Origin: JBGTSJ01 sp041940305
GTDB taxonomy: Bacteria; Planctomycetota; Planctomycetia; Planctomycetales; Planctomycetaceae
DNA length: 64,000 nucleotides
NCBI GenBank assembly: GCA_041940305.1
Contig: JBGTSJ010000002.1
Location: 372,001-436,000 of the forward strand
Direction: 5' to 3'
The position numbers were made by a program, and so were the translations under genes. Shown in pieces: positions 24,372-33,524 of the stretch. Numbering within the stretch: the stretch's first letter is position 1; each line of letters starts with the position of its first letter. Below the pieces are notes generated by a model. It was not told the origin of the DNA. It worked only from the letters and a program-made list of their open reading frames with translations, and did no database searches.

Positions 24372-25880
24372 GTGAGCACGATTGAGGCGCCTTCACGTTG
24401 GCTGGACCGGGTGAGCGACTGGTCGAATCCGATCCTGGTCAAAGAGACGCGGCAGGCGCTTAAGAGCCGGCAGTTTGTGGTCACCTTCATGCTGCTGCTG
24501 GCGGCGAGTTGGCTGCTATCGCTGTTCGGGATGCTGCTCGGAGGGGCGAGCATCGAGTTCGGTTCGGTGGGAACCGAATTCTTCCTGATGTACTTCTACA
24601 TCCTCGCGTTCGCCGTTGTGATTCTGATTCCGTTCGGGTGCTACCGGAGCCTGCTGGCGGAGCGGGAGCAGACGACGTTTGAGTTGCTCTCAATCACCGC
24701 GCTGTCGCCGCGGCAGGTGATCTGGGGAAAGCTGCTGAGCGCGGGGCTGCAGCTGTTCATTTTCTACTCGGCAATCGCGCCGTTCATCGCCTTCACCTCC
24801 CTGCTGCAGGGGTTTGACCTGGCGCAGGTGGCGTTCGTCCTCGTTGCCGCAATACTGGTGTCGCTGATCGCGAGCATGGCGGCGCTGATGGTGAGCTCGA
24901 TGGTGCGGCAGGGAGTGTGGCAGGCGATCGTGTCGCTGATTGTGCTCGGAGGACTGTTCATCATCTTCCTGATGACGGTGTCGCTGACGGTCGAGATGCA
25001 GTTTTGGTTCGACATCACCGACCGGGACTTCCTGTGGGTGGTCGGGATTCTGGTAGTGACCGGACTGAGCTACTTCGCGCTGTTCCAGCAGATCGCGGTC
25101 TCGCAGTTGACGTTCGAGTCGGACAACCGGGCGACGGGCATCCGCATGGTCTGCCTGGCGCAGTTCGTCCTGTTCTGGCTGGGTGACCTGGCGTTCCTGT
25201 GGTTCGGCGGGACGACTGTCTCGGCCTCCGACTTTGTCGGCACGGCGATCGTGTGCGCGACGATCTCGGCGCTGCACTGGGGTGTCGTGGGACTGTTCGT
25301 CGTTACGGAGCAGGACGGGCTGTCGAAGCGGGTGAGGCGGGGATTGCCGCGGAGCGTCCTTCTGCGGATCGTCCTTGCGCCGCTGCTGCCGGGAGGGGCG
25401 CGGGGATTCGTGTACCTGCTGCTCAGCGTCGCAGGGCTGCTGGTGATCGGGATCTGGGCCGTCGTGACATACGCCCCCGGTGAAATCGAGCATCAGCGAT
25501 ACATGCTCAGCCTGTGCTGTTATCTGCTGATTTACCTGGGGATGGGCTGCGCGCTGGGACGGTGGTGCGGCGCGCTGTCGCACGACATCCGGCCGGGGCA
25601 TGTACGCGTGCTGACCCTGATCCTGTTCGCCGTGGGCTGCATCGGGCCGTACGTGCCGCTGCTGTTCGGGGTGCACTACAGCAGCTCGTATCACCCGGTG
25701 ATGATCACCAACCCGCTGGCGACGCTGATCCACCTGTCGGACGGGCGGTACTACTCGTCGTTCATCGTGCCGGTGCTGGGGGTGGGAGCGGGCGTCGCCG
25801 TGATGGTCAACCTGCAGGCAATGTTCCGGGGGATTCGCGAAGTGGTGCTGGCGGATGGGACGCGGGGCCAGCCGCGTTGA
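24372..25880 (+). CDS. ABC-2 type transporter permease
   Basis: 502 aa from the GTG at 24372 (GGGAG 11 nt upstream); the GTG at 24354 in the same frame is an alternative. Starts with STIEAPSRWLDRVSDWSNPILVKETRQALKSRQFV, the usual cytoplasmic lead of ABC-2 permeases, then about twelve hydrophobic segments. Features include YRSLLAEREQTTFELLSITALSPRQVIWGKLLS near residue 100, typical of this family, in which the loop contacts the ATPase. No ATP-binding subunit is next to it, so the ATPase must be encoded elsewhere. Substrate unknown. Confidence 0.85.
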   Translation: MSTIEAPSRWLDRVSDWSNPILVKETRQALKSRQFVVTFMLLLAASWLLSLFGMLLGGASIEFGSVGTEFFLMYFYILAFAVVILIPFGCYRSLLAEREQTTFELLSITALSPRQVIWGKLLSAGLQLFIFYSAIAPFIAFTSLLQGFDLAQVAFVLVAAILVSLIASMAALMVSSMVRQGVWQAIVSLIVLGGLFIIFLMTVSLTVEMQFWFDITDRDFLWVVGILVVTGLSYFALFQQIAVSQLTFESDNRATGIRMVCLAQFVLFWLGDLAFLWFGGTTVSASDFVGTAIVCATISALHWGVVGLFVVTEQDGLSKRVRRGLPRSVLLRIVLAPLLPGGARGFVYLLLSVAGLLVIGIWAVVTYAPGEIEHQRYMLSLCCYLLIYLGMGCALGRWCGALSHDIRPGHVRVLTLILFAVGCIGPYVPLLFGVHYSSSYHPVMITNPLATLIHLSDGRYYSSFIVPVLGVGAGVAVMVNLQAMFRGIREVVLADGTRGQPR

Positions 25881-26192
25881 GTCGCTGGGCGACGGCGACA
25901 CGCCCAGACGGTGGACATCAGCGGGCGGAGCTTTGGATGAGCGCCCCTTCCGGGTCATGGAGTGCCCCGGCTACTTTGCTCGTGCCAACGTGGGAACTAC
26001 GAAATCATCGGCGCCGGCAAAGGGCGCATTGGCTGAAACTGGACGAGGATATCAGTCCTCACGTGAGAACGACGGCGTACCGACGAGTGGCGGGGTTCAA
26101 CCCCTGCCGGAAGCGTGCACGGCGTCCCTGTTCTCAACATCTGGAGCATGGGCCGTCTGAGCGCCCAAACGGGCCCTTCAGCAGCGCACCGC
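25881..26192. other. Convergent intergenic region
   Basis: A 312-bp gap between the ABC permease (+) and the sigma factor gene (-). I see no dispersed repeat; a GGGCCGTCTGAGCGCCC / GGGCCC region near 26150-26175 could fold into a weak hairpin. Otherwise nothing. Confidence 0.4.
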
Positions 26193-26771
26193 TCAGGTCG
26201 CCACCTTCAGCACCCGCAGCTTCTCCCGGGCGCGCGACAGCACCGAGCCGATCGAGTTCTCCGGCACGCCCAGTTCGCTGCTGATCTCGCGGTACGTCTT
26301 CCCCTCGAGATGGAACTTCCGCACGATCGCCGCATCCGCCGGAGGCAGCCGCGACATCAGGGAAGCGACCTCCTCCTTGTCGTCGATCCGCTCCGGCCGG
26401 TGCTCGTCATGCCCGGCGGCGTCGACCGCCGCCTGATGCGCCGCCACGTGCCCCAGCGCTTCTTCCTTCCGACGGCGCACCAGTTCATGCACCACGATCC
26501 GGCGGGCCACCACCGACATGTACGTCGCCAGCGAACTCTGCCCGCGGAAATGCCGCAGCACGGCGAAATCGTTCTTCAGCAGCACTACGAAGATCTCCGA
26601 GCAGAGATCGTCGATGTCGTCCTGCGTCAGCTTGACGCTCCGCGCGTGAGCCGTGTGCTGGACGACGTGCACAAACAGCCCGATAAACCGGTCCACGAAA
26701 TCCTGCCAGGCCCCCGGCGTGCGCGCGAGGCACTGCTTCAGCAGGCGGCGATCAATCTCCGTGAATGCCAC
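26193..26771 (-). CDS. ECF-type RNA polymerase sigma factor
   Basis: 192 aa. Region 2 is about 18-105: PGAWQDFVDRFIGLFVHVVQ, QDDIDDLCSEIFVVLLKNDF, LRHFRGQSSLATYMSVVARRIVVHELVRR (2.4 DNA-melting/-10 reading). Region 4 is about 130-190: LPPADAAIVRKFHLEGKTYREISSELGVPENSIGSVLSRAREKLR with a helix-turn-helix. Group 0/ECF sigma factor; no anti-sigma factor or kinase gene is adjacent. The ATG at 26771 is used. Confidence 0.94.
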   Translation of the reverse strand: MAFTEIDRRLLKQCLARTPGAWQDFVDRFIGLFVHVVQHTAHARSVKLTQDDIDDLCSEIFVVLLKNDFAVLRHFRGQSSLATYMSVVARRIVVHELVRRRKEEALGHVAAHQAAVDAAGHDEHRPERIDDKEEVASLMSRLPPADAAIVRKFHLEGKTYREISSELGVPENSIGSVLSRAREKLRVLKVAT

Positions 26772-27232
26772 GGGACCTTGCTCCAGTCAACCGGACGGGA
26801 AGCTCCCTGTCAGAACGTCCGCCTCCATCCCTGGAAAGCGGGTCGATGGACCGCATTGACCTAATTTACCCCTGCTGCGTAGCCCGGACAAGATGAATAT
26901 CGGCTCACAATCCATTACCGATTGAGCCGGAACACTTTGCGACGCGAACCCCCATCGGGATTCCCAGGATTCGGATCGACACCATCGCCGCTTGACAGTG
27001 TGCGCGACACGCCACTACGATCATCCCGCGTGGACGAACACAACTGTATCGCCACATAAGGGTTATGCGTTTGTCCGGACCGGCCCGTTCGGCCTGAAGT
27101 CCCGCGTCGATCCGGACGATCAACAACAACACCGGTCGTCTCTCCCGTCCCTGGACGGTTGGTCCCGACCTTCCCGTTTCCACTTAGAACTGCCAGCACT
27201 GACTGCGTCCGCCAGGAGCGAAAGGGACATCC
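26772..27232. other. Divergent intergenic region of sigma factor and fdxA
   Basis: 461 bp with no gene supported. It should hold the promoters of both flanking genes; one candidate is described at 26992-27021. Confidence 0.5.
26992..27021 (+). promoter_or_regulatory. Candidate sigma-70 promoter of fdxA
   Basis: Perfect TTGACA at 26992-26997, an 18-bp spacer and TACGAT at 27016-27021. The leader would be about 205 nt. Confidence 0.4.
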
Positions 27233-27514
27233 ATGGCTCACATCGTTGCCGAACCTTGCTTCAACTGTAAGTACACGGACTGCGTCATCGTCTGCCCCGT
27301 CGAGTGTTTCTACGAGGGGGAGTCGATGCTCTACATCCATCCCGATGAGTGCATCGACTGCGAAGCCTGCGTCCCCGAATGCCCCGTCGAAGCCATCTTC
27401 CACGAGGACAACCTCCCCGAGGAATGGGCCGGCTACAAGGAACTCAACGCCGAACTCGCCGTTCAGTGCCCGGTCATCACCGAAAAGAAAGAACCGATGG
27501 GCGAAAAGAAATAG
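27233..27514 (+). CDS. fdxA: Seven-iron ferredoxin [3Fe-4S][4Fe-4S]
   Basis: 93 aa; soluble electron carrier. Cys positions match the Azotobacter FdI pattern shifted by one: Cys9, Cys17 and Cys50 for the 3Fe cluster; Cys21, Cys40, Cys43 and Cys46 for the 4Fe cluster; with the extra Cys12 and Cys25. Sequence features: EPCFNCKYTDCVIVCPVECF and HPDECIDCEACVPECPVEAI. Ribosome site AAAGGGA about 6 nt before ATG. Followed by the convergent hairpin at 27540. Partner enzymes not identified here; the FNR-like flavoprotein at 56814 is a possible reductase. Confidence 0.96.
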   Translation: MAHIVAEPCFNCKYTDCVIVCPVECFYEGESMLYIHPDECIDCEACVPECPVEAIFHEDNLPEEWAGYKELNAELAVQCPVITEKKEPMGEKK

Positions 27515-27539
27515 CCCCTCGGTTTCGGCAACGCTTTCC

Positions 27540-27573
27540 AGAAACCCGGTTTCTCCAGAGAAACCGGGTTTCT
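27540..27573. terminator. Bidirectional terminator-like hairpin, AGAAACCCGGTTTCT family
   Basis: AGAAACCCGGTTTCT, short loop, AGAAACCGGGTTTCT, then T. Lies between convergent fdxA (+) and the giant haem-protein gene (-). Confidence 0.75.
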
Positions 27574-27694
27574 TCGCGCGCTCACATCTGTGGCCGGACT
27601 CTGTAAGGCCGGCCGAACTGCGATCACGCAACAATCGTGGCCACAGACCCCGCCCGCAGCGCGATCCAGATCAAAATGACCCGCGAGACGAACC

Positions 27695-30600
27695 TTATTC
27701 GACGCGCAATTGTTCGAACACGAACGTCCCTTTCTTGTTGGACGTCGCAATATCCAGCAGACCGTCGCCGTTGATGTCGGCCACGGTAAACTGCGTGCCG
27801 ACGCCGCTGTCGCCATCGATCTCGTGCCGCGTCCACGTGGGCTTCCCGTCCACGCGCTGCAACTCATACCAGTACAGCACCGCCGGTCCGTCTGCTCCCG
27901 GCCCGTGCCCGTTGTGCGACCACCACCGCTTCCCCGTTACAAAGTCCGGCAACCCGTCCCCATTGATGTCCGCCAGCACCACCGCATGCGTCTCGCTGTA
28001 TTCCGATTCAATCTCATGGGTAGTCCACGCGGCCTCAGAGCCGCGACCGGCAGGGAGCGGCCCGCTCTCATTGGCGTCGGAAACCCCCTCGCTACCGCTT
28101 CCTTCCGGGCGCGGCTCATGACGCTGCTCATGCCACCAGATCCCGAAGTCATGCGGGCTCGCCGACAGCACGTCCGAGTCCCCATCCCCATCGAAATCAA
28201 ACACGTACATCTGTGAGCAAGGCGGGCCGAACGCCGCCGCGTGGAATGTCCACGGCACGAGCGTCGCATCCTCCGGCTGTTCCCACCATCCGTTCGGAAT
28301 CAGCACGTCCTTCCGCCCGTCGCCGTTGATATCCCCGATCCCCAGGCCGTGGGAAAACCGCTCCGTCCCGGGCGACCCCGGAATCGAGATCGGCAGGTGG
28401 CTCCACGGCGCATCCGGAAACGACTTCGGCGACGCCAGGCTCATTAGCCCGTTCTCCCCGCCGAACACAATCTCCCGCCGCCCGTCCCCGTCCACGTCCA
28501 AATACTGCGGACTCTCATTGTTGGTCACCGGCGTAATCTGATGCCGCCGCCATGGTTGGGCGATGGACTCATCACTACCGTCACCGACCTCTGACCTCTG
28601 TCCTCTGGCCCCCGGATTCTCAAACCACCACGTCTGCTTCCCGGGAAAGTCCACGACGATCAGATCCAGCCAGCCGTCGCCGTTGAGGTCCTCCGACCAG
28701 TTCATGAACGACTCGGAGTAGCCGTCAATGTTGAACTCCGCGGGTTCTTCGAGGACGGAATGCATCGTCCATACCGTTGCATCCTGAGTGGAACTTGCTG
28801 CCCCGGACTCTGGCCTCTGTTCTCCGGCCTCTGACTTCTGCTCAAACCACACGCTCCCCGACGCGACATCCATCCGGCCGTCGTTGTTGAAGTCGGCAAT
28901 CGCCACTCCTTCGCCGCGGAACTTGTCGTCGAGTTGCGTCTTCTTCCAGGTGATCGCGCCGGGCGCTGGACCACCTGACGACCCCGGGTATTCGCCCGTC
29001 ACGATCTCCAGCGGATTCGGTTCCAGCAGTGTCAGCTCCATATCCTTGAATCGCACCTCCGTCGGCCCTCCCGAATGCAGCTGGAATGCGATCACCCCCC
29101 GTCGCGCGCCCGCCGGGTCGGAATAGTCCACGCACGGCTGACCGTTGATCCACGTCTGCACCCGGCTGCCGACGGCGACGATCTCGTAATGATTCCACTC
29201 CCCCGGCTGCACGTGCTGCTCGGCGTCATTGTCGACCAGCAGCCCGCGCCCGAGTTCCTCATACAGCTTCCCCCACCAACCGGGACCGATGTCGCACTGG
29301 TAGCCGCGCACCTCGCCGTTCGACTGCGGCATGCTCCGGATCTGAATCCCGCTGTTTCCTTCGTTATCGACGAGCTTGACCTGGCAGGCGAACCGGAAGT
29401 CGCCGAGCGACAACTGGCTGACGAGGAACTCATTGTGTCCCAGCCTGGATGAACGCCCCACAATCTCGCCTTCCTCAACGGACCACGAGTGCGCCGACGC
29501 TCCGCCACCGTTGCCGCTCGATTCACGACCCTCGACTCCGTTTCCAATCCACCCCTCCAGATCCTCCCCGTTAAAGAACGTCCCCACGTTCTCTTGTGTC
29601 GCCCGCAGCGGCGTCTGCCCCGCACCGCTCAGATATGCAAACAGCGATCGCACCTCATGCTGCGAGAACGGCTGCAGCTGGTCCTCCGGCATCATCGACT
29701 TCTCGCTCTCCTTCCGCGCGGCCACGTCGTCCGGCGTGAGCACCACGACCTCGTTCGCCGTCTGTACCGTCAGCTGCGAGTCCGTCTCCTCCTTCACGAT
29801 CCCGGTAATCACTCGCCCGTCTTCCGTCGCGATCACCGACGGCCGGTACTCCTTCGCCATCACCGCCGAAGGATCAAAGATGTTCTGCAGCAGGTAATCC
29901 AACTGCGACCGGTTCGCCCCCGTAATATCCGGCCCCACCTTCCCGCCGGTCCCGAACAGCACATGACACTGCTGGCACGTCTTGGCAAAAATCGCCCGGT
30001 CCGGCTCCACCGCCGGCGGCGACTCCAGCATCGCCCGGTACTCCGCAATCAGCTTCAACCGCTCCTCCGGCGTATCCCGCACCACCCCCCACACCTGCTC
30101 GATCTGCTGCGTGAGGTCGGGATCATCCAGGTTCCGCAACTGCCGCACGAGATCGGCCGAGAGCGCATCACGCGGAATCCGGTTGTCTCGCACAGCGGCG
30201 AGCAGTTGCGTGGCATATGTCGGCCGTGACGCCAGCGTGCCGAGGGCATCCCGGCGGTGTCCGACGCTCAGTTCGGAAAACTCTGCGAGCAGCAGTTCGG
30301 CGACCCGGGGATCTTCGAGTGTCGCGGCTGCGCGGATGGCGTCACTTACCAGCACAGCGTCGTGCCACTTCAGGATCTCGCTGATGGCATCGAACAAGCC
30401 CGGATGCTGGCACTCCCTCATGAATGCGAATGCCTCGCGCCGAACTGATTCTCCAATGTCGACATCGGTCGTCGTGGCGTAGAAGTGCAGCATGTCCGCC
30501 GCAGCCACGTTCCCCCAGCAGTAACTGACCCCCAGCGCATGAACGACGATGTCGATATCCACCGGTTCCAGCTTTCCCCCCAGGGTTCGGTAGACTTCGT

Positions 30601-33364
30601 CCCATTCCGAAGGAGGAGGTAGTCCCGGATTCGACAGCTGCAGTCCACGAATTCCCTTGAGGAACGAAAGTCGCACTGCATTGTCCTCGGCATCAGCCAG
30701 GCCGCCAACCAGCAGCTTCAGCGACTCCTCCGGCTCCCCGCTCCCCAGCCGCCGGATCATGTAGTCCCGCAGCACCGGAATCGTCTCCCCCGCCGACATC
30801 CCCAGTGCTAGCGCCCGCTGCGGGTTCTCCTCCGCCAGCGGCTCCATCGCATACCAGTACATCAGCGGCAGGTTGTGGTCAGCCGCGTCCTCGGCATGCG
30901 CGATCAGCCCCTCCACAATCGACCACCGCTGCGCCGGCGCGATCCGGTTCGCCAAAGACGCCAGGTACAGCCGCACCACTGGCGAGGGATCCTCCGCCGC
31001 CATTGATGCCAGCTGCGCAATCCGGTCCTCAGTCAGCCCTTCACCGTTCAACTCCTCGAACAGCAGTTGTACTGACCATGCCCGCATCCACGGACTCGGA
31101 TCACCCAGCAACTGGTCCATCGTCACGTCATCATGCAGCCAGTGGTCCCCCGTCACATGCAGCGCCCATAGCGCCCGCAGCCGTCGCGCGTCTCCCTGCG
31201 GGTCGTCGGATTCCGTCAACAGCGGTGCACCGCCGTTCGGACGCGGGAACAACCGCTCCCGCAGCGCATCGCGCGCTTCGACCGACAGTTCGCCGCTGGC
31301 CGACCGCTCCATCAGCAGTCGCCGTGAATGCCGCACGTACCAGTCGTTGTCGCTGTCCACCAGCAGCGCCAGTTCGACGTCGCTCTGCGAAGTCAGATCG
31401 ACTGCTACCGGACGCGCATCGTTGTACGCCACCCGGAACACGCGTCCGTTCGTCTTGTCATGCGCCCCCTCCTCCGGCCGATGGCACTGGTTCGCGTCGT
31501 ACCAGTCGATGACCCACATCTGCCCATCGGGACCGTAAGTCATATAGAGCATCTGCGACCACTGATCGCCTGTCAGCAGAAAGTCCGGATGCCGGTCCCC
31601 GACGTACCCGCTGCCCGCGTTCCACACCTGGTCCACGTTCAGCCGGTTGCCGTGGATGTTGTTCATGAACAGCTTGTTGCGATACTCCTCCGGCCATGCG
31701 CCCCCCAGGTAAAACATCGCCCCAGCATGCGCATGCCCGCCGCCGAGATCGTCCGATCGCTTGCGGTCGTTGTCGTTCCACTGATTGCCGACGTAATGCC
31801 GGTGCCGCGCGATCGTCTGGATGTCGCCATACGTGAACTCGTTGAAGTGCGCCCCCGCCTGCCGCTGGTACCGCCCCTCCTGCACGATGTGATACAGGTG
31901 CGGGATCACGCACGCCGTCACAAAGCACTGCCCCCAGTCGTCGAAGTCCACCCCCCACGGGTTGCTCGTCCCGTGCGCGAACACCTCGAACTCATGCCGC
32001 ACCGGGTGATACCGCCACACCCCCGCATTCAGCGGCTGCCGCTCCTCATCCGGCGTCCCCGGCTTCCCCACCCGCGAATGCGTGAACACCCCATGGCAGC
32101 CGTACAACCACCCATCCGGCCCCCACATAAACGCATTCAGCGTTTCGTGAGTATCCTCATAGTGCCAGCCGTCGAGGAGAATCTCGGCGCCGGGGGGGAA
32201 GTCGGGATTCGATTCAGAATTGAGATCTGAGATTTGAGATGGACTATCGTCATCGGAACGTGAACGTCCATCGGTTGCGTCAGCGGCAAGCTGCTGCTCC
32301 TCGGCAGACTGACGTCTGCCGCTCTCGTTCTCCAACCCATCCGGCACGTCGTTGCCATTGCGGTCCGGAATGAACGCAAGGTATGGCGCCGCCCCCACCC
32401 ACACCCCGCCGAACCCCACCTCCAGGCCGCTGACAAGATTCAGGTTCTCCGCAAACACCTTCCGCGAATCGAGCGTCCCGTCCAAGTCCGTGTCCTCCAG
32501 GATCACGATCCGGTCCTGGCCCTCCCCATCCGCCGCCCGCTGCGGATACGTGAACGCCTCCGCGATCCACAACCGTCCCCGGTCATCAATCGCCATCGCG
32601 ATCGGCTGCGCTACGTCCGGCTCCGCCGCCGCCACCTGCACACTGAACCCCGGCGGCACCTGCATCGCCGCGGCTGCTTCGTCCGCCATCAGTCCCGCAT
32701 GCGGATACACCTCCGTCGTCGCCAGCGTGCTGACCGGCTCCAGCACCGGCGTCTCGAACCGCGGCCGCTTCGCATGCAGCCGGAAGTCGTCAAAGTTGAC
32801 GTGCCCCCACCCCCCGGTGTTCCCGTCCACAATCCGGATGAAAATCTTCTGCCCCTTCACGGCCTGCAGGTTCATCACCACCGGCCGCATCTCCTCCTGG
32901 TTCACTCCCGAGATCCGGAAAAACACCTGGTCGCTCTCCGCACGCACCAGTTCCACGCGCGTATCCGCATGCGATCCGCCCCCCAGCAGAAAGCTGGCCC
33001 AAGGCTGCGTCACCTCAAACGCCGCCGACGTCAGCGTCCCCGTCGGCCCGTCGTGATGGATCTCGAATCCCCCCAGCCACCAGTCCCCCGTGTGCAGACT
33101 CTGCTTCCCCTCTCCGAACGGCCGCCCCGGGCGCTCCGCAATCTCCCCCTTCACCGGCTGATCCGCCCACGCATTCCCCGTCGCCGTCCAGTCCTCCAGC
33201 GTCCCCGTCTCAAAGTCCAGGTTGAGCGGCTCTCCATCCTCGCCGACCGGCAGCGTGCCCCGGTCACCCTGGGCATGGTTCCGCGGCTCATCCGCCCGCG
33301 CGATTACAAACAGCGCCGCCATCAGCGGCACGAGGGACACCACGACGAACCGGGAGCGCGACAT
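27695..33364 (-). CDS. Giant PVC-type haem protein: dehydrogenase-like, CxxCH, DUF1080, FG-GAP
   Basis: 1889 aa, ATG 33364 with GGAGAG 7 nt upstream. Signal peptide MSRSRFVVVSLVPLMAALFVIARA. Order of parts: N-terminal sandwich-like domain (about 45-200); PVC-type membrane-bound dehydrogenase beta-propeller (about 230-650; GFSVQVAAAEPDVAQPIAMAIDDRGRLW, HGTSNPWGVDFDDWGQCFVTACV, DWYDANQCHRPEEGAHDKTNGRVF); helical HEAT-like region (about 700-1090); cytochrome c-like domain with CQQCH (Cys1130 to His1134) and GPDITGANR; DUF1080 (about 1270-1460, TFFNGEDLEGW); FG-GAP repeats (about 1480-1889, DFNNDGRMDVASG, DINGDGLPDFVTG). Secreted. It probably acts in carbohydrate or oxidative degradation, but substrate is unknown. 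Four repeat-derived insertions are described separately. Confidence 0.9.
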   Translation of the reverse strand: MSRSRFVVVSLVPLMAALFVIARADEPRNHAQGDRGTLPVGEDGEPLNLDFETGTLEDWTATGNAWADQPVKGEIAERPGRPFGEGKQSLHTGDWWLGGFEIHHDGPTGTLTSAAFEVTQPWASFLLGGGSHADTRVELVRAESDQVFFRISGVNQEEMRPVVMNLQAVKGQKIFIRIVDGNTGGWGHVNFDDFRLHAKRPRFETPVLEPVSTLATTEVYPHAGLMADEAAAAMQVPPGFSVQVAAAEPDVAQPIAMAIDDRGRLWIAEAFTYPQRAADGEGQDRIVILEDTDLDGTLDSRKVFAENLNLVSGLEVGFGGVWVGAAPYLAFIPDRNGNDVPDGLENESGRRQSAEEQQLAADATDGRSRSDDDSPSQISDLNSESNPDFPPGAEILLDGWHYEDTHETLNAFMWGPDGWLYGCHGVFTHSRVGKPGTPDEERQPLNAGVWRYHPVRHEFEVFAHGTSNPWGVDFDDWGQCFVTACVIPHLYHIVQEGRYQRQAGAHFNEFTYGDIQTIARHRHYVGNQWNDNDRKRSDDLGGGHAHAGAMFYLGGAWPEEYRNKLFMNNIHGNRLNVDQVWNAGSGYVGDRHPDFLLTGDQWSQMLYMTYGPDGQMWVIDWYDANQCHRPEEGAHDKTNGRVFRVAYNDARPVAVDLTSQSDVELALLVDSDNDWYVRHSRRLLMERSASGELSVEARDALRERLFPRPNGGAPLLTESDDPQGDARRLRALWALHVTGDHWLHDDVTMDQLLGDPSPWMRAWSVQLLFEELNGEGLTEDRIAQLASMAAEDPSPVVRLYLASLANRIAPAQRWSIVEGLIAHAEDAADHNLPLMYWYAMEPLAEENPQRALALGMSAGETIPVLRDYMIRRLGSGEPEESLKLLVGGLADAEDNAVRLSFLKGIRGLQLSNPGLPPPSEWDEVYRTLGGKLEPVDIDIVVHALGVSYCWGNVAAADMLHFYATTTDVDIGESVRREAFAFMRECQHPGLFDAISEILKWHDAVLVSDAIRAAATLEDPRVAELLLAEFSELSVGHRRDALGTLASRPTYATQLLAAVRDNRIPRDALSADLVRQLRNLDDPDLTQQIEQVWGVVRDTPEERLKLIAEYRAMLESPPAVEPDRAIFAKTCQQCHVLFGTGGKVGPDITGANRSQLDYLLQNIFDPSAVMAKEYRPSVIATEDGRVITGIVKEETDSQLTVQTANEVVVLTPDDVAARKESEKSMMPEDQLQPFSQHEVRSLFAYLSGAGQTPLRATQENVGTFFNGEDLEGWIGNGVEGRESSGNGGGASAHSWSVEEGEIVGRSSRLGHNEFLVSQLSLGDFRFACQVKLVDNEGNSGIQIRSMPQSNGEVRGYQCDIGPGWWGKLYEELGRGLLVDNDAEQHVQPGEWNHYEIVAVGSRVQTWINGQPCVDYSDPAGARRGVIAFQLHSGGPTEVRFKDMELTLLEPNPLEIVTGEYPGSSGGPAPGAITWKKTQLDDKFRGEGVAIADFNNDGRMDVASGSVWFEQKSEAGEQRPESGAASSTQDATVWTMHSVLEEPAEFNIDGYSESFMNWSEDLNGDGWLDLIVVDFPGKQTWWFENPGARGQRSEVGDGSDESIAQPWRRHQITPVTNNESPQYLDVDGDGRREIVFGGENGLMSLASPKSFPDAPWSHLPISIPGSPGTERFSHGLGIGDINGDGRKDVLIPNGWWEQPEDATLVPWTFHAAAFGPPCSQMYVFDFDGDGDSDVLSASPHDFGIWWHEQRHEPRPEGSGSEGVSDANESGPLPAGRGSEAAWTTHEIESEYSETHAVVLADINGDGLPDFVTGKRWWSHNGHGPGADGPAVLYWYELQRVDGKPTWTRHEIDGDSGVGTQFTVADINGDGLLDIATSNKKGTFVFEQLRVE
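28038..28117. repeat. In-frame GAGCCGCGACCGGCAGG element in the giant haem gene
   Basis: An inverted repeat: GAGCCGCGACCGGCAGGGAG at one end and CCTTCCGGGCGCGGCTC at the other. It adds about 27 residues (EPRPEGSGSEGVSD.., LPAGRGSEAA) between WWHEQRH and WTTHEI, where a continuous FG-GAP linker would be expected. Same family at 60571-60632 and 62203-62260 outside genes. Confidence 0.8.
28584..28611. repeat. Heptamer piece in the giant haem gene
   Basis: CGACCTCTGACCTCTGTCC, then TCTGGCCCC: the topA-leader heptamer inside coding sequence, giving the peptide GARGQRSEVGDGS (about residues 1585-1597). Confidence 0.75.
28804..28842. repeat. Heptamer-like piece in the giant haem gene
   Basis: CGGACTCTGGCCTCTGTTC, then TCCGGCCTCTGACTTCTGC: degenerate 7-bp units giving EQKSEAGEQRPESGAA, next to an FG-GAP repeat (about residues 1507-1520). 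Confidence 0.65.
32211..32330. repeat. AGATTTGAGATCTGAGAT element in the giant haem gene
   Basis: CAGAATTGAGATCTGAGATT and following, the same palindromic family as in the hisF insertion. It encodes SPSQISDLNSE within a stretch of about 40 extra polar residues (about 345-386) that interrupts the dehydrogenase-like propeller between IPDRNGNDVPDG and AEILLDGWHYEDTHETLN. Confidence 0.75.
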
Positions 33365-33524
33365 AAGATCTCTCCAGAACCGGAGCGAATTGCAGAACGA
33401 AAGAGTCCCAGTATCCGCGAAACCCCGGAGCGAAACAAACTCGCCGCCGAGTTAATCCACATAAGAAATCTGGCAAGGGGCCAATGCCGCCATGCGACTC
33501 GATGCCCCGCTTCGCCGGAGCCGA

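Noticed and set aside
25855..26160. 101-codon plus-strand frame after the ABC permease
   Set aside because: Overlaps the permease end, lacks a domain and a ribosome site, and has random-looking composition.
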